Positions 8,873 through 18,148 of a stretch of DNA of 64,000 nucleotides are shown here, piece by piece. The notes beneath the pieces were generated by a model. It was not told the origin of the DNA and did not search any database. It saw only the letters and a list, made by a program, of their open reading frames with translations. This stretch comes from DASWJZ01 sp963814905 (GTDB taxonomy: Bacteria > Pseudomonadota > Alphaproteobacteria > Rhizobiales > Afifellaceae), in contig CAWFEM010000014.1 in assembly GCA_963814905.1 (NCBI GenBank), positions 310,001 to 374,000 on the forward strand. Direction: 5' to 3'. The stretch's first letter is position 1; each line of letters opens with the position of its first letter. Both the position numbers and the translations under genes were made by a program.

Positions 8873-10029
8873 AGCCAGCCGAAGAGCAGCTCGCCCAGCG
8901 CATCGAGCGCGCGCGAATGGAGCGGCCCCCTCTCGACCGCCTCGGCCGTATAGAGCGGCGTCTCCTGGATGAGGCGGTCGCCGCTCCACACCTTGAATGT
9001 CCCCACCTGCTTCCCGACCTCCACCGGAGCCATCAGCGGTCCCTGGTAGATCACGCGGGCCTTTAGCGCGTCGCCGGCGTCGCGCGGCACGAGGAAGGTG
9101 ATCGCACCTTTGGCCTTGAGCGGCACCCGCCCGGAATTGCCGCCGTAGACGGAAGCGTCCGCCACGATCTCGTCGGCCTGGTAGGCGGTCACTTTGCGGA
9201 AGCTGCGGAAACCCCAGTCGAGCAGGCGCTTCGCTTCGCTCTCCCGGTCGGATTCGGAGTTCAGTCCCGCGATGACGAGGATAAGCCTCTGGTCGTCGCG
9301 CTTGGCGGAGACGGTGATGCCGTATCCGGATTCCTTGATGTAGCCGGTCTTGAGGCCGTCGACGCCGATATTTTCGTCCACCAGCGGGTTGCGGTTGCGC
9401 TGGTGGATTCCGTTCCAGGTGAAGTCCGGCTCCGAGAAGATCGAATAATAATGTGGGTAGTTTGCAATGATGTAGCGCGCCAGCGTGGCGAGGTCGCGCG
9501 CCGTGACCATCTGGTCGGGTTCAAAAAGTCCGTTGGAGTTGCGGAAATGCGAGCCGGTCATGCCGAGCTCCTTCGCCCGCTCGTTCATGCGGTCGGCGAA
9601 GGCCTGCGTCGATCCCGCCACGCCTTCCGCCAGCACGATCGCGGCGTCGTTTCCCGACTGCACGAGGAGCCCGCGTAGAAGGTCATGGATCGGCACGTCG
9701 GAATGGATCTCCGCGAACATCGCCGAGCCGCCGGCCGGCGCACCGCCGGTGCGCCAGGCGTGTTCGGAGACGTTGAAGGTATCGCTCTCCTTGAGCCGCC
9801 CTTCCCTCAGTTCATGGAAGACCAACTCCGCCGTCATCATCTTCGCCATGGAGGCCGGCGCGAACGGCTCGTCGGCCGCCTTCTCGAAGAGGACCGTGCC
9901 GGTGTCGTAATCGACGAGGATGGCGTGCGGTGCCTTGGAGTCGAAAAGCTGCGCCACGGCCGGCGCCGGGCCGAGGGCTGAGAGCGCCAGGAAAAGGACA
10001 ACAAGTCGGATCGCTGCGAACGGCCTCAA
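8869..10029 (-). CDS. dacC: D-alanyl-D-alanine carboxypeptidase (PBP5/6 type)
   Basis: A 386-residue penicillin-binding protein that trims the terminal D-Ala from peptidoglycan stem peptides. It has a signal peptide (cleavage near AVA-QL, about residue 26), catalytic SMAK (S60, K63), SGN (125-127) and KTG (227-229). A PBP5-type C-terminal beta domain follows, and an amphipathic end (LGELLFGWL) fits membrane anchoring. It is followed by tmk with a GTGA overlap. Confidence 0.95.
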   Translation of the reverse strand: MRPFAAIRLVVLFLALSALGPAPAVAQLFDSKAPHAILVDYDTGTVLFEKAADEPFAPASMAKMMTAELVFHELREGRLKESDTFNVSEHAWRTGGAPAGGSAMFAEIHSDVPIHDLLRGLLVQSGNDAAIVLAEGVAGSTQAFADRMNERAKELGMTGSHFRNSNGLFEPDQMVTARDLATLARYIIANYPHYYSIFSEPDFTWNGIHQRNRNPLVDENIGVDGLKTGYIKESGYGITVSAKRDDQRLILVIAGLNSESDRESEAKRLLDWGFRSFRKVTAYQADEIVADASVYGGNSGRVPLKAKGAITFLVPRDAGDALKARVIYQGPLMAPVEVGKQVGTFKVWSGDRLIQETPLYTAEAVERGPLHSRALDALGELLFGWL

Positions 10030-10163
10030 GGAATGATCCCGATTCGATTGCCTGGAAGGTCGCCTGCAATGAAACGCCGCGGCGCGCCCGGAATCAAGTT
10101 CGGCGCGCTTTTTGCGGCGCGCGCCTTGCGGGGCTCAAGGCTCCGGATAGCGTGGATGGGGGC

Positions 10164-10964
10164 CTAGTTCTCCGCCGTGCCGGCGGCGTCGAAGGCCATC
10201 AGGATGCGATCGAGGACGGAGGGGCGCTTGGTGAGCTGGTCCATTGCCCCCTCCCCGGCGCGCGACGCGTCCTCGTCCTCCGCGAAGGCGACCCGTGTCG
10301 GCATCGGCGGCGCCGCCTGCGCGGCGAGCGTGCCGTTCGGCTTCGAAGGCCCGCGATAGGTGGCAAGCAGCTTCAGCCCGTCATCGACGCCGACCGGCGC
10401 CTTGGAAATGTAGTCCACCCGCACCTTCGTCACGCCGTGGCGGCGGAAGGCGAGCAGCTCCGCCGTCTGCTCGGAAACGTCGATCAGCCGGTCGCCGACA
10501 TAAGGGCCGCGATCGTTGACGCGCACGGTGATGGAGCGGTTGTTCTCAAGATTGGTCACGCGCACGTAGCTCGGCAGCGGCATCGACGGGTGCGCCGCCG
10601 TCAGCGCCAGGCGGTTGAAGGTCTCGCCGTCGGCGGTTGGCCGCCCATGGAACCGCGACCCGTACCAGGAGGCGACGCCGACCTCGCTGTAGCCCTTGAA
10701 ATTGTCGTCCGAGCGCGCCGCGACCCGGTGCGGCACTTCCATCGGCGCGACGTCCATGGCGCTTGGATCGTTTGCCTCGGTCAATTCGTCAGCCACGGCC
10801 GCGAGCGTCATCGCCTCGGCGGGCGCAACGATGCCGGGCTTGGGCGCCGGCGGCGCTTCCGCCGCGACGAGCTTCGCCATGACATCCGGTGACAGCATCG
10901 CCGTTCCCGCCGAGCAAGCGGCAAGAACGCAGCAAAAACCGCCGATTAGGAGCGAGCGCTTCAC
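10164..10964 (-). CDS. rlpA: RlpA-like septal ring lytic transglycosylase (lipoprotein)
   Basis: A 266-residue lipoprotein if translated from the GTG at 10964: short signal, then lipobox LAAC (C17). The double-psi beta-barrel core is clear (GVASWYGSRFHGRPTADGE, then NDRGPYVGDRLIDVS). No SPOR domain is evident in the C-terminal 70 residues. RlpA cleaves glycan strands lacking stem peptides at division sites. A longer start (TTG at 11003) would spoil the signal peptide. It is first in the rlpA-dacC-tmk-holB-metG order. Confidence 0.9.
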   Translation of the reverse strand: MKRSLLIGGFCCVLAACSAGTAMLSPDVMAKLVAAEAPPAPKPGIVAPAEAMTLAAVADELTEANDPSAMDVAPMEVPHRVAARSDDNFKGYSEVGVASWYGSRFHGRPTADGETFNRLALTAAHPSMPLPSYVRVTNLENNRSITVRVNDRGPYVGDRLIDVSEQTAELLAFRRHGVTKVRVDYISKAPVGVDDGLKLLATYRGPSKPNGTLAAQAAPPMPTRVAFAEDEDASRAGEGAMDQLTKRPSVLDRILMAFDAAGTAEN

Positions 10965-11395
10965 GATTGCATGAGCGCCGGGCACCCCGCGCGAAAAGAC
11001 CAAAACACCCCCTCACCGGCCGGCCGCATGTCCGGGCCTCGCGGTCCGTTGCAACCGGCAAAACAATCGAGCGCCAGGACAGGCCCCGAGCGGGCCGCCG
11101 CGAGGCGGTTACGATTCCTTTACCAAGATGGGATTGGCACGTCTAATCGGGGCGAAAGCAAGGCAAACGGCCGCGAATGGAGTGGTGGGGACGGTTTGGA
11201 ACGGCCTCGCCGGACGGGGCGGCCAGGCGCCGGTCGAAGAGGGCTTCACCCCGCCGTTCGGCTAACCCCCCGCCCAGCGGTGGAGACGGCGGGCTCAGCG
11301 AGAGCCGGAAGACGCCACGACGCCACGGGACAAGCCGGCAGGCGGCGCGGCTTTGACTTGCCAGCAACGCTTCTGATGCCACATGAAAGGCGGAC
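10965..11395. other. Intergenic region between rlpA and tRNA-Ser
   Basis: 431 bases with no convincing protein gene. It must contain the leftward rlpA promoter and the rightward tRNA promoter. A TTGACT at 11353-11358 could be the -35 box for the tRNA, but the -10 is not clear. Small open frames here are low in complexity. Confidence 0.5.
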
Positions 11396-11485
11396 GGATG
11401 GGTGGCCGAGCGGTTGAAGGCACCGGTCTTGAAAACCGGCAGGCGGGAAACCGTCTCGTGGGTTCGAATCCCACCCCATCCGCCA
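11396..11485 (+). tRNA. tRNA-Ser (TGA anticodon)
   Basis: 90 bases with a seven-pair acceptor stem (GGATGGG with CCCATCC), a GTTCGAATC T-arm, a long variable arm typical of class II tRNAs, and an encoded CCA end at 11483-11485. The anticodon loop CTTGAAA places TGA at 11430-11432, so it reads UCA/UCN serine codons. The region downstream (11.5-20 kb) differs in character from the conserved block upstream, but no duplicated tRNA end or integrase was seen. Confidence 0.97.
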
Positions 11486-11657
11486 AATCATATCGATTTA
11501 ACTGGGTCTTTTGGTCTCGAACCGCCCAGCGCATTCGCGATTGCTGCAGCCGCGTCCTTCGGCCTCGAGATAATGACGGCGCTCTATCACCGAGGCGCCG
11601 GCATCGCGGCCGCTGCGGACCGCATTGGGCGCGCGGCAGGGTTTCCGTTAAGCCCGG

Positions 11658-11876
11658 TTACGGAGGAGGAGGCGACGGAGGCGACGGAGGCGGCGGCGAC
11701 GATGCGGATGAAAAGGGCCCGCCGAGCGCCTGCGCCTGATCCATCGCAAACCGGCCCTTCATCGGATAGGACGCGATAATCGGAGCGGCGAACGTGCCGA
11801 TCAGCAGCGCCTTCACCGCATTGCGGCGAGACACCGGAACCTTCCGAAGAAGGCTATCAATTCGATTCTGAGCCAA
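11658..11876 (-). CDS. Small Tat-signal protein with oligo-proline tail
   Basis: A 72-residue predicted exported peptide. It has a twin-arginine motif (VSRRNAVKAL) followed by a hydrophobic stretch (LIGTFAAPIIASYP), a short GRFAMDQAQA segment, and a tail of eleven prolines with two serines. The TTG at 11876 is preferred because a run of seven G lies five bases upstream; the GTG of VSRR is the alternative. Similar short Tat-signal proteins occur in Rhizobiales, with no known function. The gene lies downstream of the FAD oxidase on the same strand. Confidence 0.55.
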   Translation of the reverse strand: MAQNRIDSLLRKVPVSRRNAVKALLIGTFAAPIIASYPMKGRFAMDQAQALGGPFSSASSPPPPSPPSPPPP

Positions 11877-12026
11877 GCCGACCCCCCCTGCGCCTATAAC
11901 GCCGAACGTATCCTCGCCGCGCCGCTTTTGGCAAGTGCGGGGTCCGTCACGCGGCCGAAGGTCGCCGCGGTGAAGTTGGCTTTTCCACAAAATCCAGCGC
12001 CGCGCGCCTGCGTCGAGCGCCGGCGC

Positions 12027-13472
12027 TCATGCCGGCGACACGCTCTGCGGGTGGCGAAAGACGTTTCCCGGATCATATCTGCGCTTGATCGTCTGCAGCC
12101 GCTCCAGGTTGGAGCCCCAATAGGCGCGTGGCCAGTCGTCGAGCTCAAGGTCGCTGTAGTTTACGTAGGCGCCGGACCCGGCAGCACGCACAGCTCGATA
12201 CAAGGCGGCCAACGAATGCGACGCCTTTCTCCACTGCCACCACGATTTGTAACTGATCAAGCACTGTATGCCGAAGAGCGCCTGGCGGTGCGGAAACGCA
12301 GTCGCGTTAACGGGAACGCGGTTGGCCGCCCCGCCGAGGGCCTCGCAGATCACCAGCACCCCTTCCGGTGCGCGCCCAAGCTCCGCGCAGAATGTCCGCA
12401 GCATTTCGTCCGGCAGGGGCGCCGAAATGATCTCCGATTTGTACTTGAACCATCCCGGAGGAGGCCCCGGCGAAAAAACGGCGTTCGCGTGCTGCACGAA
12501 GGATCGAACCTCGATGCCAGGCGCCGCAACCGGGCTCGCCTGGGCGGTCAGTTGCGCGATCTCGCTCCGCAATTGAGCTTCGCTTCCGATCGATGTCCCA
12601 ACCAGGCGGATGAATATCCTGTCGTGCTTCCTCCACAGGAACAGCACGCTGGCGATCTCGTCCGGCGCATTGGGTAGCCAGCTCTGCCACGCAACCAGCA
12701 GATCGACCGCATCGCCGGGCGGCAGATCCCATTCGGTCACGGCCGAAACGACGAGCGGCACCGCTTGCGTTGCGAAACGAAAACTGGTCGCGACCCCGAA
12801 ACTCCCCCCGCCGCCGCCGCGGCAGGCCCAGAACAGATCGGGATTGGAGCGTGCGTTGACGCTCAGCAGCCGCCCCTCCGCATCGACGATCTCCAACTCC
12901 TGCAGGGTGTCGCAGGTCAGCCCGATGCTGCGCGAAAGACTGCCGAGACCGCCGCCGAGCGTCAGGCCGGCGATGCCGACGGACTGGCAATAGCTTGCCG
13001 GCACCGCGTGGTCTTCCTTGCCGAGGACCGCGTAGATGTCCGAGACCAGCGTGCCGGCGCCGACGGTCGCCAGCCCGCTGACGCGGTCGAAGTCGATCCG
13101 ATTGAGCAGGCGCGTATCGATCACGAGGTGTCCGCTTTGCGAGAGACCTTCGAAGCTGTGGCCGCCGCACCGCAGAGCGAAGGAAAGGTCGTGCGTCCGC
13201 GCCCAGTCCACCATCGCCGCGACGGCGCCCGGCGTCTTGCAAAGGGCGCGCAGCCTTGGCGTCAGCGTCGTGCGGATATTGTATGCCGCCGCGTATGCCT
13301 CTGCGGTTGCGTCTCCCGCTTCGACGAAGATCGCCTGATCGCCGTCGAGGGGCGGCCTCGGTGGAAGTGGCGATAGACCGGCCCCCGATCCCTTGAGGAC
13401 CGCTGGCGCGCTGAGCGCGATCCCGCCCGCCAGGATTCCGCCGGCCGTCAGTAGCTTTCGTCGGTTGAGCAT
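12027..13472 (-). CDS. Exported FAD-linked oxidase, berberine-bridge-enzyme family
   Basis: A 481-residue flavoprotein of the FAD_binding_4 plus BBE type. The N terminus MLNRRKLLTAGGILAGG looks like a Tat signal, as expected for a cofactor-loaded enzyme. Both residues for bicovalent FAD attachment are present: H105 in RCGGHSFEG and C162 in YCQSVGIAG, followed by GGGLGSLSR. The C terminus has the BBE pattern YWGSNLERLQTIKRRYDP. Relatives oxidise sugars, alkaloids or aromatic alcohols using oxygen; the substrate here is unknown. Conserved start: ATG at 13472. Confidence 0.9.
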   Translation of the reverse strand: MLNRRKLLTAGGILAGGIALSAPAVLKGSGAGLSPLPPRPPLDGDQAIFVEAGDATAEAYAAAYNIRTTLTPRLRALCKTPGAVAAMVDWARTHDLSFALRCGGHSFEGLSQSGHLVIDTRLLNRIDFDRVSGLATVGAGTLVSDIYAVLGKEDHAVPASYCQSVGIAGLTLGGGLGSLSRSIGLTCDTLQELEIVDAEGRLLSVNARSNPDLFWACRGGGGGSFGVATSFRFATQAVPLVVSAVTEWDLPPGDAVDLLVAWQSWLPNAPDEIASVLFLWRKHDRIFIRLVGTSIGSEAQLRSEIAQLTAQASPVAAPGIEVRSFVQHANAVFSPGPPPGWFKYKSEIISAPLPDEMLRTFCAELGRAPEGVLVICEALGGAANRVPVNATAFPHRQALFGIQCLISYKSWWQWRKASHSLAALYRAVRAAGSGAYVNYSDLELDDWPRAYWGSNLERLQTIKRRYDPGNVFRHPQSVSPA

Positions 13473-13784
13473 GCTTCGGAACCCAGGGGGACGGCGTAGC
13501 TATTTCGCATCGAAGGAAATAGTGGGCGCGAAGGCAATTCAGACGCAACCAATTGGGCGCCATTCGGCGTGCAAATTCGATCCCCTTGAAGGCTGGCCTG
13601 ATGCGCTGCCAGACTCTCGAGAGTTGAAGCCTCCGATCAGCCCGGGGCGGTTCAGTTCGGTCTTTTCCGCCGCGCAGCGCCGGAATCGCGATAAGCATGG
13701 CGAGGAGCTATGATTTGACACGCTTTCGTACACGGTGGTGCGCATGAGCGCGTCCAAACATCGCGCTTAGTCGAAGGGGAGTAG
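13473..13784. other. Divergent intergenic region carrying repeat copy A
   Basis: 312 bases between the FAD oxidase (leftward) and the PRISE gene (rightward). The right part is copy A of a ~100-base leader (13657-13755). It ends in an orphan start codon at 13744 whose reading frame (MSASKHRA) stops at 13770. The rest holds no recognised gene or operator. Confidence 0.6.
13657..13755 (+). repeat. Leader repeat, copy A
   Basis: A 99-base segment matching 14892-14991 in direct orientation at roughly 83% identity by eye. The longest exact block is 23 bases around GGAATCGCGATAAGC. The copy ends in ATGAGCGCGTCC, the same first four codons as the downstream glycosyltransferase, but here the frame closes after eight residues. 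Confidence 0.85.
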
Positions 13785-14852
13785 ATGGCGAAAGCATCGG
13801 GGCAGACCGGTAAGGGCAAAGTGGCCTTGGTCGCCGGAGCGGGCGGCATTATCGGGCATGCCGTCGCGCATGAACTCGCAAATCTCGGGTGGTCTGTGCG
13901 CGGCCTGGGGCGGCGCGGCGTGCCCGGCATTCCGTCGATCGCCGCGGATCTGACCGATCCGAAAGCGACGGCTGCGGCACTTGCCGAGGCCAAGGATACG
14001 ACGCATGTCTTCTATGCCGCGCTCAGCCCGGATCCCCACCTTTCGACCGAAGCAGAGCGGAATGCGGGAATGCTGGCGGCCCTCCTCGACGGCCTGCAGT
14101 CGGTGGGGGCTCCGCTTGAGCGGGTGGTGATCTATCAGGGGTTCAAGATCTACGGCATCCATCTCGGCGCGAAGGTTCGCACACCGGCCCGCGAAAGCGA
14201 TCCTGCGCATATGCCGCCGAACATCTATCTCGCACAGGAACAGCAGCTTCGCGAACGCGCGCAAGGAGCGAGCTGGGACTACGTCGCGCTTCGACCCGAC
14301 GTCGTGGTCGGTGACATCTATGGCAACCCGATGAACATCGCCGTGGTCATCGGCGCATTCGCGGCGATCTCGAAGGAGCTGGGAATACCGCTGCGCTTTC
14401 CCGGGACGGATCTCGCCTATCGGCAGCTCGTCCAGGTGACGGATTTAGGGCTGCTTGCGCGCGCCAGTGCTTGGGCCGCAACCGAACCGTCGTGCGGCGG
14501 CGAGGCGTTCAACGTGACCAACGGAGACATCTTCCGTTGGGAAAGGATGTGGGAAGACCTCGCCGAATATTTCGGCATGAAGCTAGCGGAGCCGGTCCCG
14601 CTTCAATTGGCGCAGCATATGGATGACAAGGGCGCCATATGGAAGGCGATCGCAGGGAAGCACAAGCTGCTGGAGCCGTCGCTTTCGAATCTCGTGGGCT
14701 GGGGTTTCGGCGACTTCATCTTCCATACCGAGACGGATGTCATCTCCGATACGAACAAGCTGTACGAGTTCGGCTTCACGGAGCGTATCGAGTCGAGAAA
14801 GTCACTTCTTAATGCCCTCGACAGTCTCCGAAAAAAGCGCGTGCTTCCCTGA
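13785..14852 (+). CDS. PRISE-type short-chain reductase (SDR)
   Basis: A 355-residue atypical extended SDR resembling progesterone 5-beta-reductase / iridoid synthase (PRISE) enzymes, which reduce enone double bonds with NADPH. The Rossmann glycine motif is GAGGIIGHAV (18-27). The active-site strand YQGFKIYGIHLG (K121) corresponds to the PRISE TGxKHY motif, and Y148 in NIYLAQEQ to the catalytic tyrosine. Start ATG 13785 has GGGGAG six bases upstream. It lies between two copies of a leader repeat. The natural substrate is unknown. Confidence 0.85.
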   Translation: MAKASGQTGKGKVALVAGAGGIIGHAVAHELANLGWSVRGLGRRGVPGIPSIAADLTDPKATAAALAEAKDTTHVFYAALSPDPHLSTEAERNAGMLAALLDGLQSVGAPLERVVIYQGFKIYGIHLGAKVRTPARESDPAHMPPNIYLAQEQQLRERAQGASWDYVALRPDVVVGDIYGNPMNIAVVIGAFAAISKELGIPLRFPGTDLAYRQLVQVTDLGLLARASAWAATEPSCGGEAFNVTNGDIFRWERMWEDLAEYFGMKLAEPVPLQLAQHMDDKGAIWKAIAGKHKLLEPSLSNLVGWGFGDFIFHTETDVISDTNKLYEFGFTERIESRKSLLNALDSLRKKRVLP

Positions 14853-14891
14853 CGCCGCCGCGTACCTCCGCCCGCCCCCGGATTGAGCACA

Positions 14892-14991
14892 TCGGTCTTT
14901 TCTGCTGCACGGTGCCGGAATCGCGATAAGCATGGCCCAGGAGCCATGATGTGACGCCCTTCCGCGCACGGCGGTGCACATGAGCGCGTCC
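14892..14991 (+). repeat. Leader repeat, copy B
   Basis: 100 bases matching 13657-13755. This copy runs directly into the glycosyltransferase gene: its final ATGAGCGCGTCC is that gene's start. Differences from copy A are mainly transitions, with copy B the more GC-rich. Confidence 0.85.
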
Positions 14992-16524
14992 CCAAGGCCG
15001 CGCCTCTACGGACTTTCGACCAGCGCACTAACGTGGTCGGTCGTCTACGCGGTGGCGATCTTCGCGACACAGTTCGGGAGCCTGCGCCACGAGGTCATCA
15101 ATTGGGATGAGAGCACGTTCATCCTGATGGCCTCCAACGTGCTCCACGGCCATTTGCCCTACACGGAGCTGTTCGACAACAAGCCGCCGATGATCTTCCT
15201 GCTGCTCGCCGCGGCGATGGGGATTTTCGGCGAGAGCCTTCTGGTCGTCAGGACGTTCGGCGACCTGTGCATTCTGATCTCAGCCGTCGCGGTCTTCTTG
15301 ATCGCACGGCGTTGGGTGGACCCGATCGCCGCCGGTCTCGGCGGGCTCGTGGTCGTGGCGATGCACGCGACGGAAATCGGATTGCCGACCAGTTCGGAGT
15401 TGCCCGCGACGGCGGCGCTGATGGTGGCGCTCTACCTGCTGATCGCCCGGCGCGACAGCATGTGGGCCATGGCGGCTGCCGGGCTCCTGATTTCGATCGC
15501 GACGCTGACACGCCTCAATCTCGGGCTCGTTGCGGTTGTCTTTGGCGTCTATCTGACGCTCGCGGGATTGCTTCTCCCGGCAAGCGGCGTGCGGCGCTGG
15601 GCGATCGTTCCCTATTGCGTGGCCGGGTTGATCCCTCTTGTCCTGATCGTGCTGGTCTATTGGCGGGCCGACGCGTTCCCGGAGCTCAAGCTCGCGATGA
15701 TCGACGTGCCGCTGAGCTATGCCACCGATCAGCGCGGTCCGATGAATGCGTTGCTGTGGCACGCCCGGGTATGGCTGCATCGCGTCGTGCGGGAACCTTG
15801 GGTCTACGGTGCCTACTCAGTCCTCGTGGTGTTGGGGCTCGCGGTCTGGGGACGCGATCTGCGCCGGCAGTCCTGGAGGACATCCAGGGACTGGCACGAC
15901 GACGCCGTGCTTGGCCTGATGCTGGGCGCGATCCTCGTGTCCGTCGTCATCTCCGGAGAGGCCTTTGAGCATTACTGGCTGCAATTCATCCCCGCCGGCG
16001 CCATTTTTGCGGCGCGCGCGTTCAGTGTCTTCGCCGGTTTCTCAGGCTGGCGATGGATATGCTACGCGCTTGTCGCGCTGACCCTCGGCGAGGGCGCGGT
16101 AGAGAGCGCGTATTCCTGGCAAATACTGACGCATCCCGGCGTGTTGAATGAATATCAGACCGTCCGCAGCGCGGCACGAAAGATCGCCGCGGTGCGCAAG
16201 CCGGAAGACCGGGTGTGGGCGCTCGATAAGCACTTGATCCTGTGGTACCTCGAATTGAAGCCGATCTCGCGAACCGCCACGCATCCATCCACGATCGTGC
16301 GCGAAAGCATCATGTCTGCGTTGGCGAACGCCGGATATGCGAGGCGCGACGAGCTGCAACGCCTCATGGCAAGCCGGCCGGAATTTCTGGTGACGAGCGG
16401 GGAGCTGACACCGTTCTACCTGCACCGCTACGAAGCGCAGTGGCGCGAATTCTTGGAAGGCAATTACGATCTCTTCTACGCGGGACCGGACATCGTCGTC
16501 TATCGGCTGAGGGGGCGCGATTAG
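14980..16524 (+). CDS. GT-C family (ArnT/PMT-like) membrane glycosyltransferase
   Basis: A 514-residue polytopic protein with roughly ten hydrophobic helices in the first 380 residues and a soluble C-terminal part. INWDEST (40-46) in the first periplasmic loop matches the acidic catalytic motif of family 39/ArnT-type enzymes, and FDNKPPM is also typical. Such enzymes move a sugar from a lipid carrier to lipid A, protein or glycan outside the inner membrane. Acceptor unknown. ATG 14980 is chosen over GTG 14974; either lies within repeat copy B. Confidence 0.85.
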   Translation: MSASPRPRLYGLSTSALTWSVVYAVAIFATQFGSLRHEVINWDESTFILMASNVLHGHLPYTELFDNKPPMIFLLLAAAMGIFGESLLVVRTFGDLCILISAVAVFLIARRWVDPIAAGLGGLVVVAMHATEIGLPTSSELPATAALMVALYLLIARRDSMWAMAAAGLLISIATLTRLNLGLVAVVFGVYLTLAGLLLPASGVRRWAIVPYCVAGLIPLVLIVLVYWRADAFPELKLAMIDVPLSYATDQRGPMNALLWHARVWLHRVVREPWVYGAYSVLVVLGLAVWGRDLRRQSWRTSRDWHDDAVLGLMLGAILVSVVISGEAFEHYWLQFIPAGAIFAARAFSVFAGFSGWRWICYALVALTLGEGAVESAYSWQILTHPGVLNEYQTVRSAARKIAAVRKPEDRVWALDKHLILWYLELKPISRTATHPSTIVRESIMSALANAGYARRDELQRLMASRPEFLVTSGELTPFYLHRYEAQWREFLEGNYDLFYAGPDIVVYRLRGRD

Positions 16525-16555
16525 GCTCGCGGCGCTCCCGGCCGTCTCGCCTCGC

Positions 16556-18148
16556 CTACTGCGTCACGACCACCGGTTCGGCCGTCGAAAAGGACGGCCT
16601 CAGTGCGCGCAAGTCAGGCGCGATCGCCTCCGGCTCGAGGAGCCGGCCCCATTTGGTCCGTTTCGCCATCTGCTCGCGGTTCTCTTCCGAGATGAACGGA
16701 CCGACGTTCGCCGGTTCCCAGCCGCCGCCGAGTCCCTTGTAGACGGCGATCAAATTCGTCAGCACCTGGGCGCGTACCGCCGTGAGCCGCTGCTGGGTGT
16801 GAAGCAGAACAGTCTCCGTGTTGAGCACGCGCGAATAGTCGGCGGTGCCCTGCTTGTATTGGTCGAGCGCGATGCCGACCGCCTTGTCCGCCGCCACGGA
16901 AGCGCGTGCGAGGTAGATCGTCTGCTGCTTCGCCTTCAGGAACGCCGTGAGCGCATCCTCCACCTCGCCATAGGCCTTCAGCACGGTCTTCTGATAGTTG
17001 ATGATCGATTCCTGGTACTTGGCATCTTGCACGCGCACATTGTTGCGGATGCGGCCGTAGTTGAGGAAATTCCAGGATATGCCGGGATTGAAGACGTTCG
17101 TGAGGCTCTTTCCCGAGAACAGGTCCGGAAGATAGGTCGCCTTGACGCCGATCGCGCCGGTTAAGCCGAACTGCGGATAGAGGTCCGCCTGGGCGATGCC
17201 GATCTGCGCGGCCTGCACCGCCGCCCGCATCTCCGCTGCGCGAATGTCCGGCCGGCGCCGCAGCAGGTCGGCGGGTATGCCCACGCCGATCTTGGCCGGC
17301 GGATTGGGCATCGCTCGCGGCCGGCGAACGGCTGCGTCGATGCTGCCCGCCGGCATGCCGAGAAGCACGGCAAGCGCGTTCTCCGCCTTGGCGAGGTCGG
17401 CCTCCAGCGCCGGTATCTCGGCCTTGGTGTTGTTGAGAAGAGCCGTGGCTTCCTGCACGTCGAGATCGGTGGTCACTCCGTTCTTGAAGCGCAGATCGGT
17501 GAGATCGAGGCTCTGGGACTGGGTGTTCACGTTCGTGTGGGCGAGAGCCAGTTCCGCCTGCAATTCCCTGATCGTGACATAGGCGGTCGCAACGTCGCCG
17601 ACGAGCGTGACGAGGACATCGTCATAGTCGGCGATCTGCACGACCACATTGGCGGTCGCGGCCTGGACGCCGCGCCTCACCTGGCCCCACAGGTCGAGCT
17701 CCCAGCTTGCGTCGAAGCCGGCCGACCATGTCTGGAACGTCGGATCGAAAGCCGGATCGATCTTGGTGATTTCCCGGATGATGCCGACGTTCTTTGAGAG
17801 CTCTTCTCTCTTGTAGCCGGCACCGACCTTCTGGCTCTGCGGAAACCGGTCGCCGAGAACGACGCCGAGTTGCGCGCGAGCCTGATAGATGCGCACTGCG
17901 GCGATCTGGAGCGTCAGGTTCTGCGCGAAGGCGGTTTCGACGAGGTTGTCGAGAACGGGATCGTTCAGCCGCCGCCACCATGCGATGGACGGCTGGCTAC
18001 GCTGGCTGACCCCGGGAGCCCGGGCGCCGGTCCAGCCCGCCTTCATGGCCGCATGGGGCGTGACGAAATTCGGCCCGACCATCGCGCAGCCCGCCACGAA
18101 AGAAGAAGCGACGACGGGCAACAGGTAACGGCGGGCGGCGGCGAGCAT
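16556..18148 (-). CDS. NodT/OprM-type outer-membrane efflux lipoprotein
   Basis: A 530-residue TolC-superfamily lipoprotein with lipobox VAGC near residue 21 and two OEP repeats. PNPPAKIGVGIPADLLRRRP (split: PNPPAKIGVG, IPADLLRRRPDIRAAE) is the NodT family signature. It forms the outer-membrane exit duct of tripartite exporters. ATG 18148 has AAGGA eleven bases upstream; 18160 is possible. Third gene of a unit with DUF3302 and HlyD genes, 104 bases after the HlyD stop. Confidence 0.9.
   Translation of the reverse strand: MLAAARRYLLPVVASSFVAGCAMVGPNFVTPHAAMKAGWTGARAPGVSQRSQPSIAWWRRLNDPVLDNLVETAFAQNLTLQIAAVRIYQARAQLGVVLGDRFPQSQKVGAGYKREELSKNVGIIREITKIDPAFDPTFQTWSAGFDASWELDLWGQVRRGVQAATANVVVQIADYDDVLVTLVGDVATAYVTIRELQAELALAHTNVNTQSQSLDLTDLRFKNGVTTDLDVQEATALLNNTKAEIPALEADLAKAENALAVLLGMPAGSIDAAVRRPRAMPNPPAKIGVGIPADLLRRRPDIRAAEMRAAVQAAQIGIAQADLYPQFGLTGAIGVKATYLPDLFSGKSLTNVFNPGISWNFLNYGRIRNNVRVQDAKYQESIINYQKTVLKAYGEVEDALTAFLKAKQQTIYLARASVAADKAVGIALDQYKQGTADYSRVLNTETVLLHTQQRLTAVRAQVLTNLIAVYKGLGGGWEPANVGPFISEENREQMAKRTKWGRLLEPEAIAPDLRALRPSFSTAEPVVVTQ

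Noticed and set aside
11402..11779. Open frame of 125 codons beginning MAERLKAPVLKTGRRETV
   Set aside because: It is the well-known spurious translation of a tRNA-Ser gene running on into intergenic DNA.
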